DNA from: Rhodobacteraceae bacterium Alg231-04
GTDB lineage: Bacteria > Pseudomonadota > Alphaproteobacteria > Rhodobacterales > Rhodobacteraceae
Direction: 5' to 3'
Assembly (NCBI GenBank): GCA_900143635.1
Contig: FREY01000004.1
Location: 372,001-436,000, forward strand
DNA: 64,000 nt
Made by a program: the position numbers and the translations under genes. Shown one piece after another: positions 44,585 to 52,094 of this stretch (position 1 is its first letter; the number at the start of each line of letters is the position of its first letter). Below the pieces are notes generated by a model. It was given only the letters and a program-made list of their open reading frames with translations, searched no databases and was not told the DNA's origin.

Positions 44585-45688
44585 ATGGCACTTATATCAC
44601 CATCCCGGCGTTTGCGCAGGACACCTTTTTCGGACGGGGTCGAGGCCGCAGGCGTGAAAGCATATACCGTCTACAACCACATGCTGCTGCCGACGGTGTT
44701 TGAAAGCGTTGAGGCGGACTATCATCATCTGAAGCGGCACGTGCAGGTCTGGGACGTGGCCTGCGAACGCCAGGTAGAGCTGCGCGGCCCTGACGCCGGG
44801 CGACTGATGCAAATGCTGACACCGCGCGATCTGCGTGGCATGACAGCGGGCCAGTGTTTTTATGTGCCGATCGTGGACGAGACCGGCGGCATGCTGAACG
44901 ATCCGGTTGCGGTGAAACTGTCGGAAGACCGCTGGTGGATCTCCATCGCGGACAGCGATCTGCTGTATTGGGTCAAGGGCATTGCAAACGGCTGGCGTCT
45001 GGATGTGCTGGTGGATGAACCTGACGTGTCGCCACTGGCGGTGCAGGGACCCAAGTCGGAAGAGCTGATGGAGCGGGTCTTTGGCCCGGCCATCCGCAAG
45101 ATCCGGTTCTTTCGTTTTAGCGTCTTTCAGTTCCAGGGCCGTGATGTGGTGATTGCACGCTCGGGCTATTCCAAACAGGGCGGTTTCGAGATCTATGTGG
45201 AAGGCAGCGATCTTGGAATGCCGCTGTGGAATGCTTTGTTTGAAGCCGGAGAGGATCTGCAGGTCCGGGCCGGCTGCCCCAATCTGATCGAACGGATCGA
45301 GGGCGGGTTGCTGAGCTACGGCAACGACATGACCGACGATAACACGCCGCATGAATGCGGGTTGGGACGGTTCTGCGATACCCATACCGCCATTGGCTGT
45401 ATCGGGCGTGATGCCCTGCTGCGCGTCGCCAAGGAGGGGCCGGTCCAGCAGATCAGGCCGCTTTCCATCGCCGGGGATGTGGTGCCACCCTGTACCGAGT
45501 TCTGGCCGCTTTTTGCTGGCGGTCAGCTGGTGGGGCGGATTTCCTCTGCCGCCTGGTCGCCGGACTTCAAAGAAAACGTGGCGATCGGCATGGTTCGCAT
45601 GACTCATTGGGATGCGGGCAGCAGGCTGGAGGCCGAGACACCGGACGGCATGCGCACCGTCAAAGTGCGCGACAAATTTTGGATTTGA
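44585..45688 (+). CDS. dmdA: Dimethylsulfoniopropionate demethylase (GcvT family)
   Basis: 367 residues. DmdA moves a methyl group from DMSP to tetrahydrofolate, yielding methylmercaptopropionate. It is a glycine-cleavage T-protein relative, here with the DmdA-type start RRLRRTPFSDGVEAAGVKAYTVYNHMLLPT and HVQVWDVACERQVELRGPDA in segments. The folate-binding region includes RSGYSKQGGFEIYVEGSDLG and LLSYGNDMTDDNTPHECGLG. An excellent AGGAGG site precedes the ATG. The acuI gene 11 bases downstream, an arrangement known from Ruegeria pomeroyi, strengthens the call. A non-DMSP DmdA-like aminomethyltransferase is the main alternative. Confidence 0.87.
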   Translation: MALISPSRRLRRTPFSDGVEAAGVKAYTVYNHMLLPTVFESVEADYHHLKRHVQVWDVACERQVELRGPDAGRLMQMLTPRDLRGMTAGQCFYVPIVDETGGMLNDPVAVKLSEDRWWISIADSDLLYWVKGIANGWRLDVLVDEPDVSPLAVQGPKSEELMERVFGPAIRKIRFFRFSVFQFQGRDVVIARSGYSKQGGFEIYVEGSDLGMPLWNALFEAGEDLQVRAGCPNLIERIEGGLLSYGNDMTDDNTPHECGLGRFCDTHTAIGCIGRDALLRVAKEGPVQQIRPLSIAGDVVPPCTEFWPLFAGGQLVGRISSAAWSPDFKENVAIGMVRMTHWDAGSRLEAETPDGMRTVKVRDKFWI

Positions 45689-45699
45689 AGGAGAAGGCA

Positions 45700-46692
45700 A
45701 TGTTCAATGCATTGGTGGTCCGTAAGGACGAGGAAAGCGGCAAAACCAGCGCCGCAGTAGAGCAGCTGACGCTGCAAGACCTGCCCGAGGGCGAGGTGAC
45801 AGTGGCGGTGGACTATTCCACAGTGAACTACAAGGACGGCCTGTGCATTGGTCCCGGTGGCGGGCTGGTGCGCAAATACCCCCATGTGCCGGGGATTGAT
45901 TTTGCCGGCACAGTAGAGGCGTCGTCAGACGATCGCTACAAGCCCGGCGACAAGGTTGTGCTGACCGGCTGGCGGGTCGGCGAGGCCCATTGGGGCGGCT
46001 ATGGGCAAAAGGCAAATGTTCGGGCTGACTGGCTGGTGCCGCTGCCGACCGGGCTGGACAGCCGACAGGCGATGGCCGTGGGCACGGCTGGCTTTACCGC
46101 CATGCTGGCGGTGATGGCGCTGGAAGATCATGGTCTGAAACCAGGGCAGGGCCCGGTTCTGGTGACCGGAGCGGCGGGCGGCGTTGGCTCTGTTGCGACA
46201 GCGATCCTTGCCAATCTTGGCTATGAGGTGGCGGCGGTGACCGGGCGCCCGGAAACCGGGGATTACCTGCGCAGCCTGGGTGCAGCGCAGATTGTCGCCC
46301 GCGAAGAGATCAACGAGACCACAAAGCGCCCGCTTGAGGCCGAGACTTGGGCTGGCTGTGTCGACGCTGTTGGCGGTGCCATGCTGGCACGGGTTCTGGG
46401 GCAGATGAAATACGGTGCGTCCGTTTCTGCCGTGGGTTTGGCCGGGGGGGCTGGCCTGCCGGCTACGGTCATACCCTTCCTGCTGCGCGGTGTGAACCTG
46501 CTGGGCATCGATTCCGTCATGCAGCCCTATGAGAACCGCCTGCGTGCCTGGGAGCGGATCGCCAAAGATCTGCCGATGGACAAGCTGGAGGCGATGGTTC
46601 ACCCCGCGACCCTTTCCGATCTGCCGGATTTGGGTGCAGGTATTCTGAAGGGGCAGGTGAAGGGCCGGGTTGTTGTTGATGTGAACGCTTAA
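45700..46692 (+). CDS. acuI: Acrylyl-CoA reductase, MDR family
   Basis: 330 residues from the ATG at 45700, preceded by AAGGAGAAGG. AcuI reduces toxic acryloyl-CoA, formed from DMSP catabolism, to propionyl-CoA with NADPH. It is a zinc-free medium-chain reductase: VDYSTVNYKDGLCIGPGGGLVRKYPHVPGIDFAG, then VLVTGAAGGVGSVATAILANLGYEVAAVTGR as the nucleotide-binding Rossmann motif. It is cotranscribed with dmdA, and a strong stem-loop terminator follows. Confidence 0.93.
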   Translation: MFNALVVRKDEESGKTSAAVEQLTLQDLPEGEVTVAVDYSTVNYKDGLCIGPGGGLVRKYPHVPGIDFAGTVEASSDDRYKPGDKVVLTGWRVGEAHWGGYGQKANVRADWLVPLPTGLDSRQAMAVGTAGFTAMLAVMALEDHGLKPGQGPVLVTGAAGGVGSVATAILANLGYEVAAVTGRPETGDYLRSLGAAQIVAREEINETTKRPLEAETWAGCVDAVGGAMLARVLGQMKYGASVSAVGLAGGAGLPATVIPFLLRGVNLLGIDSVMQPYENRLRAWERIAKDLPMDKLEAMVHPATLSDLPDLGAGILKGQVKGRVVVDVNA

Positions 46693-46700
46693 GGCCTCTG

Positions 46701-46740
46701 GATTTCGGGGAGCGGCAAAGGCTGCCGCCCCCCGAAAATC
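46701..46740 (+). terminator. Terminator of dmdA-acuI
   Basis: A long imperfect stem: GATTTCGGGG-a-GCGGCA, loop aaggc, TGCCGC-c-CCCCGAAA(a)ATC, starting eight bases past the acuI stop. Confidence 0.7.
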
Positions 46741-46807
46741 CGTAGTAGTCCTTTGTGGGAAAGCAGGGGGCTTGACCCGCAAGGTCGGGAAGGCAAATCA
46801 TGGCGTC

Positions 46808-48031
46808 ATGACACTGGATATCGAGTATGTGCGGGCGCAGTTCCCCGCTTTTGCAGAGCCGGACCTTCAGGGGCTGGCATTTTTTGAAAACGCTGGCGGG
46901 TCTTATACGTGCCGGCAGGTTCTGAACCGTTTCGAAAGGTTCTACCGCAGCCGCAAGGTGCAGCCCTACGGGCCCTATGCGGCCTCGCGGTTGGGCGGCG
47001 AAGAAATGGATGAGGCGCGGCTGCGTCTTTCCGCCATGCTGGGTGTGGAAGGTGACGAGCTGAGCTTTGGCCCCTCCACCACGCAAAACACCTATGTTCT
47101 GGCCCAGGCCTTTCGCCAAATGATCAGCCCCGGACAGGCGATCGTGGTGACAAATCAGGATCATGAGGCCAACTCTGGCCCCTGGCGGCGGCTTGAGCAG
47201 GATGGAATCGAAATCCGCGAATGGAAGGTGGACCCGGCAACGGGCAGCCTGAATATCGAGGACCTAAAAGCGCTGCTGGACAGCGACGTCCGCCTTGTCT
47301 GTTTTCCCCATTGTTCCAATGTGGTGGGGGAGATCAACCCGGTCTCAAAGATCACTGCCATTGCCCATGCCGCCGGTGCCTTTGCCTGTGTGGACGGGGT
47401 GTCCTATGCGCCGCATGGGTTCCCGGACGTGGGCGCGCTGGGGCCGGACATCTATCTGTTTTCCGCCTATAAGACCTTTGGCCCGCATCAGGGCATCATG
47501 GTGGTCCGCCGGGCACTGGCAGATTTGCTGCCCAATCAGGCGCATTATTTCAATGCGGACAGCCGCTATAAGAAATTCACCCCGGCCGGCCCGGATCATG
47601 CACAGGTCGCGGCCTGCGCGGGCATGGCGGATTACGTTGACCAATTGGCCGAACATCATGGCGCGCCAAACAAAAGCGCGGTTGAGCGTGCAAGCTTTGT
47701 GCATGATCTGATGCGTGCGCGTGAGGTAGCGTTGCTGCAACCCCTTCTGGACGCGGTGGGCGGGCGCAACGACCTGCGCCTATTGGGGCCGGACCGGGCC
47801 GACTTGCGGGCGCCGACTGTGGCGCTGGATCTGGGCCGGCCTGCCGAACCGGTCGCGGCGCAGCTTGCGCAAAAAGGGATCATGGCCGGCGGCGGTGATT
47901 TCTACGCCGTTCGGCTGCTGGAGGCGATGGGAATCGACCCGCGCTCTGGCGTGCTGAGGCTCAGCTTTACGCATTACACCACCGAAGAAGAGATTGCGGC
48001 GCTGGTGGACGCGCTGGACGCTGTCTTGTGA
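46808..48031 (+). CDS. Class-V aminotransferase fold, cysteine-desulfurase-like
   Basis: 407 residues from the ATG at 46808; an in-frame TTG twelve codons earlier is the alternative start. PLP-enzyme marks are the FFENAGGSYTCRQVL entrance, the TTQNTYVLAQAF binding loop, the cofactor Asp/His region ACVDGVSYAPHG and the Schiff-base Lys in LFSAYKTFGPHQG. It belongs to the cysteine-desulfurase-like set that lacks a proven partner; the catalytic mobile cysteine of true desulfurases is not evident. It follows acuI after a terminator, so it is probably a separate transcript. Confidence 0.85.
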   Translation: MTLDIEYVRAQFPAFAEPDLQGLAFFENAGGSYTCRQVLNRFERFYRSRKVQPYGPYAASRLGGEEMDEARLRLSAMLGVEGDELSFGPSTTQNTYVLAQAFRQMISPGQAIVVTNQDHEANSGPWRRLEQDGIEIREWKVDPATGSLNIEDLKALLDSDVRLVCFPHCSNVVGEINPVSKITAIAHAAGAFACVDGVSYAPHGFPDVGALGPDIYLFSAYKTFGPHQGIMVVRRALADLLPNQAHYFNADSRYKKFTPAGPDHAQVAACAGMADYVDQLAEHHGAPNKSAVERASFVHDLMRAREVALLQPLLDAVGGRNDLRLLGPDRADLRAPTVALDLGRPAEPVAAQLAQKGIMAGGGDFYAVRLLEAMGIDPRSGVLRLSFTHYTTEEEIAALVDALDAVL

Positions 48032-48039
48032 TGAATTGC

Positions 48040-48063
48040 GGGGGCAGGAGTTGCTCTGCCCCC
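48040..48063 (+). terminator. Stem-loop after the PLP-enzyme gene
   Basis: GGGGGCAG-gagttgct-CTGCCCCC, an 8-bp perfect stem nine bases after the stop, without a clear T-run. Confidence 0.55.
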
Positions 48064-48181
48064 CAGTGAGACGTGCAAATTGATGCGCTGGCCCTTGGTG
48101 GTATCAGAAGCAAAAACTACGGATTTCTTGCCGTAACCGCCTCTTGGGCCTAGTTTTACCTAAAACCAGAGGGGGAAGAGA

Positions 48182-49387
48182 ATGATCTTCACGACCACCG
48201 ATGGCCAAGCCAATTTGCCGCGGTATTTTGCGTCCGTCTTTGCGCAGCTGCAGCGCATGGAGGCAGGCCAGCTGGACATCAGGCTGCCGGACGGACGGGT
48301 ATTCCGCACCAAGGGCGTAAACCCCGGTTATGTGGCCGAGCTGGATATCCATCATCCGGACTGTTTCGCACGTCTGCTGCGGGAGGGCGATCTGGGCTTT
48401 TCGGATGCCTATCTGGAAGGCTGGTGGAGCACCCCGGATCTGCAGGCCTTCATGGATCTGATCCACGAAGGTCATGACACGGTGTATGATGCCTTTCCGG
48501 GCCAGATGTTTGTGCGGGCTTTTGAAAGGCTTCGGTTCTGGATGAACCGGAACCACCGCGATCAGGCCCGCAAGAACATCTCTTATCACTATGATTTGGG
48601 GAATGATTTCTACGCCCTGTGGCTGGATCCTTCGATGACCTATTCCAGCGCAATTTTCGCCACCGGACAAGAGAGCCTGGAGGTGGCCCAGACCGCCAAA
48701 TATGCCTCCATGGTGGATCGGATGGGGGTGCAGCCGGGCGATCATGTTCTGGAAATCGGCTGTGGCTGGGGCGGGTTCGCGGAATATGCCGCCAAAGAAC
48801 GCGGGCTGAAAGTGACCGGGCTGACCATCAGTGAAGAGCAGTTGAAGTATGCGAGGCAACGCATTGAGGACGCGGGATTAAGTGATGTGGTAGACCTGCG
48901 GATGCAGGATTACCGCGACAGTGACGGCCAGTTTGACGGTATTGCCTCGATAGAGATGTTCGAGGCGGTGGGCCAAAAATACTGGCCCGCCTATTTCAAA
49001 ACCGTGCACGACCGGCTGAAACCTGGCGCCAAGGCAACGCTGCAAATCATCACCGTCGCTGACAAACGCTGGACGGTGTATAAACGCGGTGTGGATTTCA
49101 TCCAGAAACACATATTTCCGGGCGGCATGCTGCCCTCGCCATCCGTTCTGCGCCAGCAGGCTGAAATGGCCGGGCTTGCGGTGGTGAATTCGATCGAGTT
49201 TGGGGATAGTTACGACCAGACGCTGAGGCGCTGGCGCGAAACCTTCAATGCCCGCTGGGACGAGGTTCAAGTGATGGGTTTTGACGACAGATTCCACAAA
49301 ATGTGGAATTTCTACCTCACAACCTGTGCTGGGGCTTTCAAGGCGGGTACTTGCGACGTTACACAGATAACACTGACGCATCGCTGA
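48182..49387 (+). CDS. Cyclopropane-fatty-acyl-phospholipid synthase family methyltransferase
   Basis: 401 residues, like bacterial CFA synthases. The SAM-binding motif is VLEIGCGWGGFAEYAA; family signatures include ISYHYDLGNDFYALWLDPSMTYSSAIF, EMFEAVGQKYWPAYF and IQKHIFPGGMLPS. It adds a methylene or methyl group to unsaturated acyl chains in membrane lipids. GGGGGAAGAG precedes the ATG. The small TrgA gene begins 14 bases after the stop. Confidence 0.9.
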   Translation: MIFTTTDGQANLPRYFASVFAQLQRMEAGQLDIRLPDGRVFRTKGVNPGYVAELDIHHPDCFARLLREGDLGFSDAYLEGWWSTPDLQAFMDLIHEGHDTVYDAFPGQMFVRAFERLRFWMNRNHRDQARKNISYHYDLGNDFYALWLDPSMTYSSAIFATGQESLEVAQTAKYASMVDRMGVQPGDHVLEIGCGWGGFAEYAAKERGLKVTGLTISEEQLKYARQRIEDAGLSDVVDLRMQDYRDSDGQFDGIASIEMFEAVGQKYWPAYFKTVHDRLKPGAKATLQIITVADKRWTVYKRGVDFIQKHIFPGGMLPSPSVLRQQAEMAGLAVVNSIEFGDSYDQTLRRWRETFNARWDEVQVMGFDDRFHKMWNFYLTTCAGAFKAGTCDVTQITLTHR

Positions 49388-49401
49388 ACGGACCAGATTA
49401 A

Positions 49402-49842
49402 ATGCCCAACGGAGCCCGCCTGACCGCCGCCATCTGCATGGCGATCCTTGCTTTTGTGGTTTCAAGCCAGATCATGCCGCTGATGCCGGAAGGCACAGAC
49501 TTTGGCTATTTCACTCATGTCAACGTGGCTGTCGGGGTGATCTGTGGCTGGAAGGTGATGGGAAAACGCGCGGGGCGCGGGTTTGTGCCGGCGATCAACA
49601 ATGGCATCACAGGTGTTGTTGTCATGGTTTTTTGGGGCCTGTTCCTGCAGGGCATCTACGAGATGTTCAGCCTCGCGATGCGCAACCGATATGACGGCCC
49701 CTTTGAAGCTCTGAGCGCGATTTTCCTGATTGGGGTGGATTATGCCGTTGATATTGCCGTGCCGCTGGTAATTGTGACCTTGCTGGTTGGCGGCGTTCTG
49801 AGCGGGCTGGCCACAGAGCGCGCCGCGCGTATTTGGCGCTGA
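49402..49842 (+). CDS. trgA: TrgA-family membrane protein, tellurite resistance
   Basis: 146 residues, about four hydrophobic spans (LTAAICMAILAFVVSSQIM, VNVAVGVICGWKVMG, ITGVVVMVFWGLFLQGI, VDIAVPLVIVTLLVGGVL). trgA, trgB and cysK contribute to high tellurite resistance in Rhodobacter sphaeroides, in that order. This window has the same order, which is the basis for the name. Mechanism unknown. Confidence 0.85.
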   Translation: MPNGARLTAAICMAILAFVVSSQIMPLMPEGTDFGYFTHVNVAVGVICGWKVMGKRAGRGFVPAINNGITGVVVMVFWGLFLQGIYEMFSLAMRNRYDGPFEALSAIFLIGVDYAVDIAVPLVIVTLLVGGVLSGLATERAARIWR

Positions 49843-49869
49843 ACCCTCATTTTCTGAAGGCTGCATATC

Positions 49870-50994
49870 GTGTCTGACCTCTTCTTCTATGGCTCGTTGC
49901 GCTATATTCCACTGCTTGAGCTTGTGCTGGGAAAACCCGCGGCTGACTTGAACATCAGCCCCGCCCATCTGGCGGGGCATCAGACCCACGCCGTAAAGGG
50001 AGAGGCATTTCCGATCATTGTGGCGGCCGAGGGCGCAGCCGCAGAGGGGCTTTTGGTGCGCGATCTGGATGATCAGGATGTGGCGGCGCTTAACTTTTAC
50101 GAAGGCGGTTTTGACTACGCGCTAAAGCCGGTTCACCCGACATTGGCGGATGGCACAAAGGCCGCGGCCGATGTGTATTTCGCAGAGGCCGGTCGCTGGC
50201 AGGCAGGAGATGTCTGGCATCTGGACAGATGGATCAGCGATTGGGGCGCTATGACCCTGCGGGCAGCACGCGAAATCATGGCCTATAAGGGTCGGATCAC
50301 CGCGCAGGATGCCGCCCATGCGCTCCCATCGGCCCGTCGCCGGGCATCGGCCTGGCTGGCCGCACAGGAAAAACCGCAGGACCCGCAGCGCGATCTGGCG
50401 CGCGATGTCATCGTGCATGGCCATAAACACGCGCATATCGGGTTCTTTGCTTACGAAGAAATGGATCTCCAGTTCCGCCAGAACGACGGCGAGATGAGCC
50501 CGGTGATGAACCGCGCCGCCTTTATGAATGGGCGGGCCTCTGTGGTGCTGCCCTATGATCCGGTGCAGGATAAGGTGCTGCTGGTCGAACAGTTTCGCGC
50601 GGCCGTTTACATGGGCGGTGAGACGCGCCCGTGGATGTGGGAGCCGGTTGCGGGGCTGGTTGATCCTGGCGAAACACCGGAGCAGGCGGCGCGACGTGAG
50701 TCGCTGGAAGAGGCCGGTTTGACGGTGCAAGAGCTGGAATTGGTCGGCGAAATCTACCCCTCCAGCGGTTGTTTGACCGAAATCCTGCATGTTTTTGTGG
50801 GGATTTCAGATTTTTCCACCCGCAGTGGCGGTGGTGGTCTTGCAGGCGAGGGCGAGGATATCAGGTCAGAAATTCTGCCATTCGAGACCTTGATGGAACG
50901 TATAGACGCCCAAGCCTATCAGGACATGCCGCTTGTTACCTGCGGACTATGGCTGGCCCGGCACCGGGATAGGCTCAGAGCAAAATATGGCTGA
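49870..50994 (+). CDS. trgB: TrgB: gamma-glutamylcyclotransferase-like plus Nudix hydrolase fusion
   Basis: 374 residues from a GTG at 49870. Residues about 1-125 resemble gamma-glutamylcyclotransferase/AIG2 proteins (FFYGSLRYIPLLELVLG, LNFYEGGFDYALKPV). Residues about 195-350 are a Nudix domain with a complete box, GLVDPGETPEQAARRESLEEAGL. The second domain resembles ADP-ribose pyrophosphatase (EQFRAAVYMG, PVAGLVDPG). It lies between trgA and cysK as in Rhodobacter sphaeroides. How these activities give tellurite resistance is unclear. Confidence 0.9.
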   Translation: MSDLFFYGSLRYIPLLELVLGKPAADLNISPAHLAGHQTHAVKGEAFPIIVAAEGAAAEGLLVRDLDDQDVAALNFYEGGFDYALKPVHPTLADGTKAAADVYFAEAGRWQAGDVWHLDRWISDWGAMTLRAAREIMAYKGRITAQDAAHALPSARRRASAWLAAQEKPQDPQRDLARDVIVHGHKHAHIGFFAYEEMDLQFRQNDGEMSPVMNRAAFMNGRASVVLPYDPVQDKVLLVEQFRAAVYMGGETRPWMWEPVAGLVDPGETPEQAARRESLEEAGLTVQELELVGEIYPSSGCLTEILHVFVGISDFSTRSGGGGLAGEGEDIRSEILPFETLMERIDAQAYQDMPLVTCGLWLARHRDRLRAKYG

Positions 50995-51059
50995 GGCTCA
51001 CGCCTTGCCGCAGGCGATGTGCTTCGCTACATCAGGACTGAACCAGTGAAAGGGAAATC

Positions 51060-52094
51060 ATGCGCATAGCACGCGATCTGGCCGACGCGGTTGGCCACAC
51101 TCCGCTCATCCGTCTGAACCGTGTCAGCGATGAGACCGGCTGCGAGATCCTGGGCAAGGCTGAATTCATGAACCCCGGCCAGTCCGTAAAGGACAGGGCG
51201 GCGCTTTATATCATCCGTGACGCCATCGCACGCGGCGATCTGAAGCCGGGCGGCACCATCGTCGAAGGCACGGCCGGCAATACCGGCATTGGTCTGGCGC
51301 TGGTTGGCGCCTCGATGGGGTTCAAAACGGTGATCGTGATCCCGGAAACCCAGTCCGAGGAAAAGAAAGATATGCTGCGGCTCGCCGGCGCGCAGCTGGT
51401 GCAGGTGCCCGCAGCACCGTATCGCAACCCCAATAACTATGTGCGCTATTCCGAGCGTCTGGCCAAGGAGCTGGCCAAGACCGAGCCAAACGGCGCGATC
51501 TGGGCAAACCAGTTCGACAACGTGGCAAACCGTCAGGCGCATGTGGAAACCACCGGCCCGGAAATCTGGGATCAAACTGACGGCAAGGTAGACGGATTTG
51601 TCTGCGCCGTCGGCTCAGGCGGCACCCTTGCCGGTGTGGCCGAGGCCCTGCAGCCCAAAGGCGTCAAGATCGCCCTTGCTGATCCGATGGGCGCGGCCCT
51701 CTATTCCTACTACACCAGCGGCGAGCTGAAGTCCGAAGGATCGTCGATCACCGAAGGCATCGGTCAGGGGCGGATCACCAAGAACCTCGAAGGGTTCACG
51801 CCTGATTACTCCTATCAGGTGGCTGATGGCGACGCGGTACCTTATGTCTTTGATCTGCTGCACGACGAAGGCCTGGTATTGGGCGGGTCGTCAGCGATCA
51901 ACATCGCCGGTGCCGTGCGCATGGCCAAGGATCTGGGCCGTGGTGCCACCATCGTGACCGTGCTTTGCGATTATGGCACGCGCTATCAGTCCAAACTGTT
52001 CAACCCGGACTTCCTGCGCGAAAAAGGTCTACCGGTCCCTGACTGGATGACCCACGCGCCCGCCTCAATTCCCGGTGTATTTGAGGACACATGA
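51060..52094 (+). CDS. cysK: Cysteine synthase A (O-acetylserine sulfhydrylase)
   Basis: 344 residues. It makes cysteine from O-acetylserine and sulfide. The PLP lysine is Lys44 in NPGQSVKDRAALYII, the loop EGTAGNTGIGLAL binds substrate, and the glycine loop VGSGGTLAGVAEAL holds the PLP phosphate. A slightly longer C-terminus than CysK of enterobacteria (about 20 residues) is seen. It overlaps the start of the MscS gene by four bases (ATGA). Its place behind trgAB suggests sulfur-metabolism links to tellurite resistance. Confidence 0.96.
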   Translation: MRIARDLADAVGHTPLIRLNRVSDETGCEILGKAEFMNPGQSVKDRAALYIIRDAIARGDLKPGGTIVEGTAGNTGIGLALVGASMGFKTVIVIPETQSEEKKDMLRLAGAQLVQVPAAPYRNPNNYVRYSERLAKELAKTEPNGAIWANQFDNVANRQAHVETTGPEIWDQTDGKVDGFVCAVGSGGTLAGVAEALQPKGVKIALADPMGAALYSYYTSGELKSEGSSITEGIGQGRITKNLEGFTPDYSYQVADGDAVPYVFDLLHDEGLVLGGSSAINIAGAVRMAKDLGRGATIVTVLCDYGTRYQSKLFNPDFLREKGLPVPDWMTHAPASIPGVFEDT

